From positions 1,055,034 to 1,119,033 of the forward strand of contig NZ_WUTS01000001.1 in NCBI RefSeq assembly GCF_009901955.1: DNA of 64,000 bases. The letters run 5' to 3'. Each line of letters opens with the position of its first letter. Position 1 is the first letter of the stretch. The stretch comes from Halomonas icarae (GTDB taxonomy: Bacteria; Pseudomonadota; Gammaproteobacteria; Pseudomonadales; Halomonadaceae). The translations under genes were made by a program, and so were the position numbers. The notes under the pieces are model-generated. The model did no database searches and had not been told where the DNA came from. It was given only the letters and a program-made list of their open reading frames with translations. This document shows, one piece after another, positions 31,852-40,924 of the stretch.

Positions 31852-34599
31852 TCAGTCCAGCGGGCTCTCCAGGCGGTGGCGTTGCCATTCGCTTTCGGGC
31901 TCGTTGAGGCGCAGCACGGCATCCACTACCTGCTCCTCCATGTTGTAGCGCTGCTTGAAGCCCAGGTGCTTCATCAGCGCCCGCATGGGGTGGTTGTCGA
32001 CCATGATCTTGCCGATCATCTCCAACGTGCCAACACTCCTGCAGTAGTTGATCATCTTGTTCATCAGCAGGCTGCCGATCCCCAAGCCCTGTAGATCATC
32101 GCGGATGATGACGGAAAACTCGGTACGAATGTTGTCGGGGTCGTTCCATACCCTGACCACGCCCAGCATCTCCTTGCGACCATCTTCCAGCAGGTGCTCG
32201 GCAATAAAGGCCATCTGTCGGTCGTAGTTGATATGCGAGAGCATCGACAGGTCGCGCTGGGTCAGGTCGGCCTTGTTGTGGAAGTAACGGAATCGAATGC
32301 TCTCTTCCGAGAGCTTGTCATGGAAGCTGGTAATCAGCGGGGCATCCTCTGCCCGGATCGGGCGGACCTCAACCTCCCAACCATTGTTCAGCGTGGTCCA
32401 CTCTCTCAGCTCCTCGGGATAGGGCATGATCGCGAAGCGTGCCGGACGCCCCAGGTCCATGGCGAAGTCTACCGCGACCACGCCATCTCGATTGAGCAGC
32501 AGCGGATTGATCTCCAGCCCCCGCAGCTCGAGAAGGTCGGTGGCCATCTGCGACAACTTGACCAGTAGCTGGCATAGCTGATCGATATCACGCTCGGGGT
32601 CGCTCGAGTGCTCGTGGATCAGACGTGCGACATGGGTGTGCTCCACCAGATCCTCGGCCAGCCGCATATTGAGCGGCGGCAGGGCGACCTGGCGGTCGGC
32701 CAGGATGTTGACCTTGTAACCGCCGATCCCGAATACCACCACGGGACCAAATACCGGGTCGCGGGTAATTCCCGCACACACCTGCATGGAGTGCTTGCCC
32801 CGTTGCATCGGCTGCAGGCAGTACTCGCGGACCTCGAAGGCGGGATAGTTCTCGGCGACCTTTTCTCGCAGCAGCTCGATGCCCTCTGCGACCTGCTGCG
32901 GCGTCTTCAGGTCCTGAAGCAGCCCCGCCGAGAGGCGGTGTGGGTGCTTGCGGTACCGGAATGGCCGACAGTTGCCCTCGTGAACCACCTTCAACGCCAA
33001 GCTGCCACCGAAGGCTTGTGCTGCCAGGGCGCCCTCTTCGGCCGTCGTGACATAACGGCTTGGCGCCACCGCAATGCCGTAGGCCTCGAGCACCCGAGCG
33101 GCCTCGGAATGGGTCAGGGTCTCGCGCCCTTCGGCCTTGACCGAGTCGATCAGCTTGCGGCACCGCACCCGAATCTCACGGTTCGTGGAAAATGGCAGGC
33201 TGGGTGGCGTCTCCTGCAGCAGTGACTGCACACGCTGATAGTCCACCATGTGCATGAAGGCCTTGATCGCCTGCTCGGGAGAGACATAGGTCGGAATGCC
33301 CGCCAGATTACACTCGTGCCGGGCGGAAAAGGCCTCCTCCAGCCCCATGAAGCTGGTCAAGAGGTTACGTCGAAAGCGTTTGCGATTGGCCACCAGCGCC
33401 TGGGCGGTGATCTTGGAAGGCGCCAGTCGAGTGGGGGCATGTACCACCAGCACCGCATCGACGTTGGGGTCCCCCGCCACCACTTCCAGGGCATCCACCA
33501 TCATCTCCGGGGTGGCGTTGCCCCCCAGGTCGACGGGGTTCTCTCCGGGCTTGCTGATATCCAGGCCACCGCTGCGCAGGGTTCGACGCGTCTCCTCGGT
33601 GAAGTCTGCCAGCTTGCCACCGGCAGTGATCAGCTTGTCGATGGCCAGCATCGCCGGCCCCAGACCGTTCGAGACGATGGCCAGGCGATCTCCGCGCAGA
33701 GGCTTCATCCGTGACAGGGTCATCAGGGCGTCGAACAGCTCGTCGGAGTCATGGACCCTTACCACACCGGCACGCGAGAAGGCGGCATCGAAGATCTGGT
33801 CGCGGTTGGCGATTCCCGGGGTCGGCGGCAGCTCCGTAAGGTCGGACTGGCGGGTGCGCCCACTCTTGATGGCCAGCACCAGGCGATTGCGCGACGCATC
33901 GCGCAGCGCCGTCATGAAGTGCTGGGCATCCATCACCTTCTCGAGATGCAGCAGGATGGCCTGGCTGGGCGAATACTGGTTGATGTAATCGAGCAGGTCG
34001 GGAAGCAGCACATCGACGCTGTCCCCCAGGGTGATCAGGTGAGAAAAGCCTACCCCCCGCCCCGCCGCCCAGTCGATCATCGCCGTGCCCAGCATACCCG
34101 ACTGCCCCAGGTAAGCGACCTTGCCCCGCTTGATGGTCTGGCTGGCGTAGGAGGCATTGAGCCGGCGGCCGGGAACGATCAGGCCCATGCATTCGGGGCC
34201 CAGCACACGGATACCCGAAGCCCGGGCGGCATCCAGCATGCGACTGCGAATCGAGGCCTTGCCATCGCGCTCCTCATCGAGGTGTGAACCGCCGGAGAGC
34301 ACCAGGGCGGCACGACAACCGAAGCTGCCCAGCCTGGCGATGCGCCCCGGTACCGTTTCGATCGGGGAACAGATCACCGCCAGGTCGGGCACCTCGGGAA
34401 GCTGAGACACCCGGGAGAAGCCCGGTTGACCATGTACGCTGCTGTAGCCCTTGGGGTTCACCGCCCAGATGGCGCCGGGATACTCCCCCTCGATGAGATT
34501 GCGGATGACGATCCCGCCCAGGGATTCCGGCTTTTCCGAGGCACCTATCACGGCGATGGTACCGGGTTCGAAGAAGTGGCGAAGGAAACGGGTACTCAC
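31852..34599 (-). CDS. Pat-type protein lysine acetyltransferase (acyl-CoA synthetase-like plus GNAT)
   Basis: Protein of 915 residues. Domains in order: CoA-binding fold (IAVIGASEKPESLGGIVIRNL, in part, about 12-130), succinyl-CoA-ligase-like alpha part (VAYLGQSGMLG, NPVDLGGNATPEMMVDAL), ATP-grasp beta part (AARVLEAYGIAVAPSRYV, about 495-720, LALKVVHEG), and a C-terminal GNAT domain (IRAEDAPLITSFHDKLSEES and the acetyl-CoA loop LQGLGIGSLLMNKMINY). This is the architecture of E. coli PatZ/YfiQ and Salmonella Pat, which acetylate acyl-CoA synthetases such as Acs and PrpE and switch them off. It is divergent from a histone-deacetylase-family gene, and a PrpE gene, a possible target, lies at 57088. 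Confidence 0.9.
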   Translation of the reverse strand: MSTRFLRHFFEPGTIAVIGASEKPESLGGIVIRNLIEGEYPGAIWAVNPKGYSSVHGQPGFSRVSQLPEVPDLAVICSPIETVPGRIARLGSFGCRAALVLSGGSHLDEERDGKASIRSRMLDAARASGIRVLGPECMGLIVPGRRLNASYASQTIKRGKVAYLGQSGMLGTAMIDWAAGRGVGFSHLITLGDSVDVLLPDLLDYINQYSPSQAILLHLEKVMDAQHFMTALRDASRNRLVLAIKSGRTRQSDLTELPPTPGIANRDQIFDAAFSRAGVVRVHDSDELFDALMTLSRMKPLRGDRLAIVSNGLGPAMLAIDKLITAGGKLADFTEETRRTLRSGGLDISKPGENPVDLGGNATPEMMVDALEVVAGDPNVDAVLVVHAPTRLAPSKITAQALVANRKRFRRNLLTSFMGLEEAFSARHECNLAGIPTYVSPEQAIKAFMHMVDYQRVQSLLQETPPSLPFSTNREIRVRCRKLIDSVKAEGRETLTHSEAARVLEAYGIAVAPSRYVTTAEEGALAAQAFGGSLALKVVHEGNCRPFRYRKHPHRLSAGLLQDLKTPQQVAEGIELLREKVAENYPAFEVREYCLQPMQRGKHSMQVCAGITRDPVFGPVVVFGIGGYKVNILADRQVALPPLNMRLAEDLVEHTHVARLIHEHSSDPERDIDQLCQLLVKLSQMATDLLELRGLEINPLLLNRDGVVAVDFAMDLGRPARFAIMPYPEELREWTTLNNGWEVEVRPIRAEDAPLITSFHDKLSEESIRFRYFHNKADLTQRDLSMLSHINYDRQMAFIAEHLLEDGRKEMLGVVRVWNDPDNIRTEFSVIIRDDLQGLGIGSLLMNKMINYCRSVGTLEMIGKIMVDNHPMRALMKHLGFKQRYNMEEQVVDAVLRLNEPESEWQRHRLESPLD

Positions 34600-34721
34600 G
34601 AAGATCTCCCGGCAGTTGGCGCATGGCGCTTGAGGTAGCTGCCTACTGTGTACGACCTATTGACACTGTCTGGCAAGGGCTGGAGACAAGTAAAGTGATC
34701 CAAGCCTGCATGGAGAGCCTC

Positions 34722-35681
34722 ATGATTACCGGATATATCACGCATCCCGACTGCCAGCTTCACCATATGGGGCCAGAGCACCCGGAAAGCCCTCTGAGGC
34801 TCGAGGCAATTCGTGCCCGCCTCTCCCTGACGGGAACCCTGCAGCAGACCATGCAGACAGAGGCGCACCCGGCGACCGAGGAGGAGCTCGCTCTGGTCCA
34901 CCCCCTGCGCCATCTTCGCGCCCTGGACAAGTGCGTACCGGAAGCGGGTATCGTCACCCTTGACAGTGACACCATGATGAATCCCGACAGCCTCAGGGCG
35001 GCACGCGTCGCCGCCGGTGCGGTGATCCGCGGTGTCGATCAGGTATTTCGCCGCCAGTCCGACAACGTATTCTGTGCGGTGCGCCCGCCAGGCCACCATG
35101 CCGAAGCCACCGACGCCATGGGCTTCTGTTTCTACAACAATATTGCGGTAGGTGCCGCCTACGCCCGAGAAAAATACGGTGCACGGCGCATCGCCATCCT
35201 CGATTTCGATGTCCACCAGTGCAACGGCACCATCGATATCTTCAAGGATGATCCCGAGGTGCTGGTCTGCACCAGCTTCCAGTTTCCCTTCTATCCCTGG
35301 CGCTACCTGCGTAGCGAGTGGCAGAACGTGATCAACACGCCGCTCTCCGCCGGCACCGACAGTGCAGGCTTTCGCCAGGCCATCGAGGATGACTGGCTGC
35401 CCGCGCTGCATCGTTTCAAGCCCGACCTGGTGCTGCTCTCCTCAGGCTTCGACGCCCATCGCGAGGATGATATGGCCGAGCTCTGCCTGGAGGATGACGA
35501 CTTTCACTGGGTCACACGGATGGCATTGGAAATTGCCGAGCTCTATGCCGACGGCCGCCTGGTGTCGGTACTCGAAGGGGGCTATCACCTGGCGTCACTG
35601 GGACGCAGCGTCGATGCCCACGTCAAGGCACTGCTCGGACTGCCTTTCGGTGATGAGGCTGGTGATGGTGAGGGCACCTGA
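34722..35681 (+). CDS. Histone deacetylase-family protein
   Basis: Zinc hydrolase of 319 residues from the start at 34722, which follows GGAGAG; upstream ATGs lack a ribosome binding site. Motifs: HPDCQLHHMGPEHPESPLRL, RPPGHHAEATDAMGFCFYNN, ILDFDVHQCNGTID and LVLLSSGFDAHREDDMAEL. The zinc Asp and His (DVH) and the later Asp (GFDAH) are present, as are the two His of the charge relay (GHH). The residues after the zinc His are Gln-Cys rather than the commoner His-Gly. Bacterial members deacetylate proteins, acetylpolyamines or other amides. Its 122-base divergent spacing from a Pat-type acetylase points to protein deacetylation, but polyamine use cannot be ruled out. Confidence 0.88.
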   Translation: MITGYITHPDCQLHHMGPEHPESPLRLEAIRARLSLTGTLQQTMQTEAHPATEEELALVHPLRHLRALDKCVPEAGIVTLDSDTMMNPDSLRAARVAAGAVIRGVDQVFRRQSDNVFCAVRPPGHHAEATDAMGFCFYNNIAVGAAYAREKYGARRIAILDFDVHQCNGTIDIFKDDPEVLVCTSFQFPFYPWRYLRSEWQNVINTPLSAGTDSAGFRQAIEDDWLPALHRFKPDLVLLSSGFDAHREDDMAELCLEDDDFHWVTRMALEIAELYADGRLVSVLEGGYHLASLGRSVDAHVKALLGLPFGDEAGDGEGT

Positions 35682-35726
35682 GGGTAACCGCAGATAGCCG
35701 ACACCCGGTGGCGGTGTGGTAAGCTG

Positions 35727-35743
35727 AGGAAAATCTGTTTCCT
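35727..35743. promoter_or_regulatory. Inverted repeat before the XRE-cupin gene
   Basis: AGGAAA-ATCTG-TTTCCT is a perfect 6+6 inverted repeat ending 17 bases before the start codon and running into TATAGT, a plausible -10 hexamer. It may be an autoregulatory site of the XRE-cupin protein. Confidence 0.4.
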
Positions 35744-35760
35744 ATAGTGAACAAAAGAAC

Positions 35761-36393
35761 ATGCCAGACACCACCGACCAGGATGCCGCCCTGCGCATCG
35801 CCTCCGGGCGCAAGCCCTTCGTGGAACCGCTGCGCCTCGGCGAGCGTCTCCGCGAGATACGTCTCTCCAACCAGTGGACGCTGGAGGATGTCAGTCAGCG
35901 TACGGGGCTTGCCCGCTCCACGCTGTCGAAGATCGAGAATGACCAGATCTCACCGACCTTCACCGCCGTTCAGAAGCTGATCGGTGGGCTGGACATCGAC
36001 CTGCCCCAGCTTCTCTCCCCGCCACGCCAGCAGACTCGCACCATGGGGCGCCGCGACCTGACACGACGTGGTCAGGGTGACCTGCACCCGACACCCACCT
36101 ATGAACATGAACTGCTGAGCTGCGAGCTGGCACAGAAGCGCATGATCCCCTTCAAGACCATTGTGCGGGCACGCGCCTTCGAGGACTTCAGCGAGTGGGT
36201 GCGACATGACGGCGAGGAGTTTCTGATGGTGCTGGAGGGCGAGATCCTGCTCTACTCGGAGTTCTACGAACCGCTACGCCTGGAGTGCGGCGACAGCATC
36301 TACTTCGACAGTGCCATGGGCCATGCTCTGGTCTCTACCAGCGAACAGGATGCCGTTGTCCTATCGGTCTGTACCCGCGGTGAGGCCGCCTGA
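35761..36393 (+). CDS. XRE-family transcriptional regulator with cupin domain
   Basis: DNA-binding protein of 210 residues. The helix-turn-helix lies at about 28-80 (LRLGERLREIRLSNQWTLEDVS, in part, and GLARSTLSKIENDQISPTFTAVQKL). A C-terminal cupin domain covers about 125-205 (WVRHDGEEFLMVLEGEILLYSEF, in part, and LECGDSIYFDSAMGHALVS), which usually senses a small ligand. It is tail-to-tail with fdhD with no base between the two stop codons. Its target may be itself or nearby fdh genes; no known regulon can be assigned. Confidence 0.9.
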   Translation: MPDTTDQDAALRIASGRKPFVEPLRLGERLREIRLSNQWTLEDVSQRTGLARSTLSKIENDQISPTFTAVQKLIGGLDIDLPQLLSPPRQQTRTMGRRDLTRRGQGDLHPTPTYEHELLSCELAQKRMIPFKTIVRARAFEDFSEWVRHDGEEFLMVLEGEILLYSEFYEPLRLECGDSIYFDSAMGHALVSTSEQDAVVLSVCTRGEAA

Positions 36394-37245
36394 TCAAGCC
36401 TTCTCGCGTCGCTTGTCCCCCGGGCGCCTGGCGGGGATGGCATCGAGTTCGAGGCGCCGGTCAGCATGGATCGCCTGGAAGTGGCGCCCCTTGGCGCGGG
36501 CGATCAGCATGACGCCGAACCGCTCCGCCAGCTCCACGCCCTTCTGGGTCACCCCGGAGCGTGAGACCAGCACCCCGATGCCCATCTGGGCCACCTTGAT
36601 CACCATCTCCGAGGTCAGGCGGCCGGTGGTATAGAAGATATCCGACGCTTCGACAGTCCCCTCTTCCAGCCACTGACGTCCCGCCAAGGTATCCACCGCA
36701 TTGTGGCGCCCCACATCCTCCACGAAGTCGAGCACCTCGGACTGACGGCAGAGGGCACAGCCATGCACCGCTCCGGCGCTGCGGTAGGTCTCGTTATAGG
36801 CGCCCAGATTCTCGAGTAGTGCATAGAGGACCGACTGGCGAACCGGTTCGACGGAAAGAGGCTGCTGAGGCACGGCATCCAGCAGCCTGCCGAAGACCGT
36901 GCCCTGGCCACACCCGGTGGTCACGGTGCGATGCCCGAGCCGCTCATCGAGATCCTCGGGAAGGTGGCGCGTGACCACCGCCGCGGCCTCTACCTCCCAG
37001 TCGACATGCACCGCCACCAGATCCTCGCGACGCTCTATCAGCCCCTGATTGCGCAGATAGCCCGCCACCAGCGCCTCGGGATCCGCCCCCAGGGTCATCA
37101 GGGTGACGATCTCTCGCTTGTTGAGATAGAGGGTCAGCGGACGCTCGGCGGCAATCGCCTGGCGACGGTGATCGCCATACTCATCGAGCACCTCGATCTC
37201 CAGGGTGGCGGGCAGGCGGGCGCGGCTAAGGCTGATCGGTGGCAT
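36394..37245 (-). CDS. fdhD: Formate dehydrogenase accessory sulfurtransferase FdhD
   Basis: Protein of 283 residues that transfers sulfur from a cysteine desulfurase to the molybdenum cofactor of formate dehydrogenase, which is needed for activity. The persulfide-carrying CxxC motif is in VHGCALCRQSE, and further signatures are VTTGCGQGTVF, FVEDVGRHNAVDTLAG, FYTTGRLTSEMVIKVAQMG and SRSGVTQKGVELAE. It is divergent from the fdh operon, separated by about 108 bases that likely hold both promoters. Confidence 0.95.
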   Translation of the reverse strand: MPPISLSRARLPATLEIEVLDEYGDHRRQAIAAERPLTLYLNKREIVTLMTLGADPEALVAGYLRNQGLIERREDLVAVHVDWEVEAAAVVTRHLPEDLDERLGHRTVTTGCGQGTVFGRLLDAVPQQPLSVEPVRQSVLYALLENLGAYNETYRSAGAVHGCALCRQSEVLDFVEDVGRHNAVDTLAGRQWLEEGTVEASDIFYTTGRLTSEMVIKVAQMGIGVLVSRSGVTQKGVELAERFGVMLIARAKGRHFQAIHADRRLELDAIPARRPGDKRREKA

Positions 37246-37353
37246 CCGTTACGAGCTCCCGGCAAACTATAACTGTAGGCAGGCCATGATGGCATTCCCG
37301 ATACAGAAAGTCTTCAATGTAGACAGCCACCCACGCTCGAGAATTCTTTCCCC

Positions 37354-37785
37354 ATGACAGCCTTCTCAAATCACCGCGCCGTAAGTCTCACGCTGGATGA
37401 GCAGACAACCCGCATCAAGGGCTTTGTCTCACGGCGCCACTTTATCCGTGAGCTGACCTTGGGTGACGACGGACCCTGGACACTGACGCTTCAGCTCACC
37501 ATGACCGAGCGAGCCGCCTACCGTTTCAATCTCACCTCCGAGACGCCGCGACTCTTCGTGCGTGGCGGCGATGCCGGCGAGCCTCCCGTCCCGTCGGCGA
37601 TCACCGCCAGCCAGGACGTCGCCGGCAGCTGGATGGACGGTGAGCAGGAAGTGCTGGAGGTGGCGATGCCCCTGGCGATTCAGGCCTGGATCGAAGCCTA
37701 CCTGGCCCGCCACGGCGAGGCGCCGCCGGAAGGACGCAAGAAGAAACGCAAGGGTGCGGGACGCGCCCGGGAGATCACGCCATGA
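37354..37785 (+). CDS. DUF3305 protein of formate dehydrogenase operon
   Basis: Small protein of 143 residues with Trp-rich beta strands (DDGPWTLTLQLTMTE and AAYRFNLTSETPRLFV) and a highly basic C-terminal tail (GRKKKRKGAGRARE). It matches DUF3305, a family confined to formate dehydrogenase clusters. First gene of the plus-strand fdh operon and coupled by a 4-base overlap to the DUF3306 gene. Biochemical role is unknown; assembly or maturation of the enzyme is inferred from context. Confidence 0.82.
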   Translation: MTAFSNHRAVSLTLDEQTTRIKGFVSRRHFIRELTLGDDGPWTLTLQLTMTERAAYRFNLTSETPRLFVRGGDAGEPPVPSAITASQDVAGSWMDGEQEVLEVAMPLAIQAWIEAYLARHGEAPPEGRKKKRKGAGRAREITP

Positions 37786-38405
37786 GCCGTTTCGAGCGCT
37801 GGTCGCGACGCAAGCTGGGTGAAGAGTCGCAGATGGCAGCGCCACTGCCCGATGGTGCGCCCTTAGACGAGCCAGACACTCACGCCACTCACGCGACTTC
37901 CAGTGACAACCAGACGAGTGACCACCAGGAGGGGGGGACGCGGGAGGCCGAGCCGCTTGCACCCGGCAGCCTCGATCACACACTGCCGGACCCCGACACC
38001 CTCCCGGCCGAGGCCGACTTCTCTGCCTACCTGCAGCAGGGGGTCAGCCGTCAGCTTCGCCGACGAGCGCTGCGCCGTCTCTGGTCGGCCGGCAATTACG
38101 GGATACGCGACGGCCTCGACGACTATGACGAGAACTATCATGAAGTGCTCAAGCCGTTGGCCCGGGACATGGCCGAGCAGTTGCGCCGCTGGACTCGTCC
38201 CAGTGAAGAGGCCCTCGAGGAGACCCCGCAGGAAGCGCAGCACGCGGACGATGATATCGATTGTAATACCCAAGCGTCACGCCCTGCCGAGCCGCCATGC
38301 GCCGCTCAGCGAGACGACGACGTCGAGGGCTTGTCGCGCCATGAGGAGTCAGCGCAGAGTCCATTAGACGAAGAGGCGACAGACGGCGATAATAAGCTTA
38401 TCTAA
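37782..38405 (+). CDS. DUF3306 protein of formate dehydrogenase operon
   Basis: Protein of 207 residues. The N-terminal MSRFERWSRRKLGEE and the central block FSAYLQQGVSRQLRRRALRRLW-SAG-NYGIRDGLDDYDENY are the DUF3306 core. The rest is acidic and probably disordered (long runs rich in Asp, Glu, Ser and Thr), more so than needed for the core, as often in halophile proteins. Start overlaps the DUF3305 gene. Function unknown, tied to fdh by neighbourhood. Confidence 0.85.
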   Translation: MSRFERWSRRKLGEESQMAAPLPDGAPLDEPDTHATHATSSDNQTSDHQEGGTREAEPLAPGSLDHTLPDPDTLPAEADFSAYLQQGVSRQLRRRALRRLWSAGNYGIRDGLDDYDENYHEVLKPLARDMAEQLRRWTRPSEEALEETPQEAQHADDDIDCNTQASRPAEPPCAAQRDDDVEGLSRHEESAQSPLDEEATDGDNKLI

Positions 38406-38466
38406 ATGTGATATTTTTATATTTCCTAAAATAAAAACAAGCGCGACACTACGACCGTGAGGCTGC

Positions 38467-40188
38467 ATGACACCATCCATTGACGCCATAACCGTGGACG
38501 ATGCGGCCAACCGCAGCGCCCGCGAGACGGCGAGACAGCGTGTTTCCTGGCCGGTCAACCTGACACCGGCCAGCGTCACCTATGAAAGTGCCGGGCATGC
38601 CCTGCTCCTCGGCGACGAGGTTAGCGTGCGTCAGGCGGCGGCACGCCTGCAGCGCAGTGGCCTTGCCGCCATGGCACTGCTGATCACCGAGCCGAGTGCC
38701 GATGATGCCAGGCTCGACGAGGATCAACTCGAGACGCTGCTGGAGAGCACCCGCCAGCTGCCCTCCCGAACGCTTACGCCCACCCAGCGTGGCCAGCTGC
38801 ATATCGAGGGCTATCTCGGGCAGTTCAGCATCGGCCTGCATGGCCCGGACGCCCCTCTGGATCTGGCACTGGCGTTGCTCGGCCGTCGCCACGCCGACCT
38901 GATTCTCGACCTGGGACGCTCCCCCGTGCTGGAGCTCGAGCTCCTCCCTCCCGGCTATCGGCACCTCTCCCCCCAGGATTCGGCATGTGACGTCGAGCTG
39001 AGCGAGTTTGCCGAGCTGGTTGGAGAGTTTGACAAGCCACGCTACTTTCAGATCAACGCCGACCTCTGTGCCCACTCCGCCTCCGGCAATGTCGGGTGCA
39101 CGCGTTGCCTTGAGGTCTGCCCCGCCGATGCCATCTCCAGTCACAAGGGCCGCATCGAGTCGCGCATCGAGATCGACCCCTACCTCTGCCAGGGCGTTGG
39201 CAGCTGCTCCAGCGCCTGCCCGACCGGCGCCATCCAGTTCCGCCTGCCCGAACCCGCTCGCCAGCAGGAGGCACTCATCAGCTGGCTGGAGGCCTATCGC
39301 CAGGCCGGCGGCAAGGCGCCGGTGATGCGCTTTGTCGAGGCTGCAGACCTGGAGGGTGAGGCAGATACCCCGGCGGGCCACCTGCTCGATGTACCGCTGG
39401 AGGAATTGGGCAATGCCGGGCACGACCAGTGGCTCACCGCCCTGGCCGCGGGTGCCGCCGAGGTGAGAATCCAGGTACATGCCGACCTGCCGGCCACGCT
39501 GAGCGCCTTTATCGATGACCAGATCGCCCAAGCCCAGGTGATGCTGGAGGCCCTGGGCCATGACCCGGGTCGGGTTCGTCGTATTCAGCGCGGTGACAGT
39601 GCCGCCCGTGACGCCCTGCCGCAGCGACTGCCCCTCGGCGAGGAGCCTCTTGTGCTCTCGGGGGATGGCAAGCGCGAGCGCTTCGAAGCAGTGTTGGCGC
39701 GGCTGATGGCTCTGGGTGAGAGCAGCGGTCAACGTCACCCCATGCCACCGGGGTCGGCGTATGGCGGCCTGGAGGTGAATCGTGACGCCTGCACGCTCTG
39801 CTTTGCCTGCGTCAGCAACTGTCCCACCCCGGCCCTGGCTACCGGCGATCAGACGCCGATGCTCAGCTATCGCGAGGCCGACTGCGTGCAGTGTGGCCTG
39901 TGCGTCGAGGCCTGTCCCGAGGATGCCATTCATCTGCTGCCTGGTTTCCTGGCCGACCCCAGTCGCACCGAGCGCCAGGTGCGTCACGAGGAAGCGCCCT
40001 TCTGCTGCATTCGCTGTGACAAGCCCTTCGCGACCGCCGCCACCATCGCTAACATCAAGGCGAAACTGGCCGATCACCCCTACTTTGCCGGTGATGCGGC
40101 CGCGCGTCTCGAGATGTGCGAGGACTGCCGCGTAAAGGATGTGTGGCAGTCCATGGCCCGCGACCCGGAATCACAACTCAAGGTATGA
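38467..40188 (+). CDS. 4Fe-4S polyferredoxin protein of formate dehydrogenase operon
   Basis: Cytoplasmic protein of 573 residues with several ferredoxin-like cysteine clusters: CTRCLEVCPADA, CQGVGSCSSACPTGAI, then after a cysteine-poor middle part CTLCFACVSNCPTPAL and CVQCGLCVEACPEDAI, and finally CCIRCDKPF and CEDCR near the end. It has no membrane segment or signal peptide. The family occurs in fdh operons of proteobacteria between DUF3306 and the TorD-like gene. It may pass electrons during enzyme maturation or link formate oxidation to a cytoplasmic carrier; neither is shown. An AT-rich 60-base gap before it may hold an internal promoter. Confidence 0.87.
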   Translation: MTPSIDAITVDDAANRSARETARQRVSWPVNLTPASVTYESAGHALLLGDEVSVRQAAARLQRSGLAAMALLITEPSADDARLDEDQLETLLESTRQLPSRTLTPTQRGQLHIEGYLGQFSIGLHGPDAPLDLALALLGRRHADLILDLGRSPVLELELLPPGYRHLSPQDSACDVELSEFAELVGEFDKPRYFQINADLCAHSASGNVGCTRCLEVCPADAISSHKGRIESRIEIDPYLCQGVGSCSSACPTGAIQFRLPEPARQQEALISWLEAYRQAGGKAPVMRFVEAADLEGEADTPAGHLLDVPLEELGNAGHDQWLTALAAGAAEVRIQVHADLPATLSAFIDDQIAQAQVMLEALGHDPGRVRRIQRGDSAARDALPQRLPLGEEPLVLSGDGKRERFEAVLARLMALGESSGQRHPMPPGSAYGGLEVNRDACTLCFACVSNCPTPALATGDQTPMLSYREADCVQCGLCVEACPEDAIHLLPGFLADPSRTERQVRHEEAPFCCIRCDKPFATAATIANIKAKLADHPYFAGDAAARLEMCEDCRVKDVWQSMARDPESQLKV

Positions 40189-40192
40189 CGCC

Positions 40193-40846
40193 ATGACTCG
40201 GGATATCGAATCGTCAGTGCCGGCCAGGGAGGATGAGGCAGCGATGGAGCAGGACGCACTGCGCGCCGACCTCTACCGTCTCCTGGCACGCCTGATACGC
40301 GAACCCGCCGACGCGCCTCTGCTTGCCTGGCTGGCCGACCACCAATCCGATGACGGCATCGCGACGCACCAGGACCCCGTCGTCTCGGCCCTGATAGCCC
40401 TGGCGCGGGCGGCGGCTGCCGCCAGCCCGGAAGAGCTGGAACGCGCCCACTTCCGTCACCTGGTGGGGGTGATTCAGGGAGAGGTCACCCCCTATGCCTC
40501 ATGGTATCGCCACGGCGAGCTGATGGAGCAGGCGCTGGTCGCACTACGCGCGGACCTGCGACGGCTCGGCTTCACGCGGAGTGACAACAGCCATGACCCC
40601 GAGGATCATCTGGCCGCCATGCTCGAGGTGATGGCCATGCTGGTCGAGGAGCAATCACCGGAGGCGGGAGGGTTCTTCATGTCCCACCTTGCTCCGTGGG
40701 CGGAGCGTTGCCTCGACGACCTGGCCCGGGTCGATACGCTCTTCTATGCTCGAACTGGAGAGCTGGGCAAAACCTTCATCGCCGAGGAGCACAGCCAGCT
40801 GGCGGCAGAGGCAGAGCGCTCCCCGGTCAGAATCATCGAACCCTGA
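40193..40846 (+). CDS. TorD/DmsD-family chaperone for formate dehydrogenase
   Basis: All-helical cytoplasmic chaperone of 217 residues from the start at 40193. Signatures are ALRADLYRLLARLIREPAD, EELERAHFRHLVGVIQGEV and TPYASWYRHG, then DNSHDPEDHLAAMLEVMAMLVEE (in part), as in TorD proteins. These chaperones bind Tat signal peptides and hold molybdoenzymes until the cofactor is inserted; the client here is presumably FdhA. It starts 4 bases after the polyferredoxin gene. Confidence 0.88.
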   Translation: MTRDIESSVPAREDEAAMEQDALRADLYRLLARLIREPADAPLLAWLADHQSDDGIATHQDPVVSALIALARAAAAASPEELERAHFRHLVGVIQGEVTPYASWYRHGELMEQALVALRADLRRLGFTRSDNSHDPEDHLAAMLEVMAMLVEEQSPEAGGFFMSHLAPWAERCLDDLARVDTLFYARTGELGKTFIAEEHSQLAAEAERSPVRIIEP

Positions 40847-40924
40847 CATTACCTCCCCGATGTCAGCCGTTGGCCATGACAGAGATGGCGAGAAGAAAAA
40901 TTGAGCATGAGAGAGGAGAAGACC

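Noticed and set aside
38449-40077. A 542-codon minus-strand open frame opposite the polyferredoxin gene
   Set aside because: The plus strand shows several conserved CxxCxxC clusters; the antisense product has no motif and is a codon-bias shadow.
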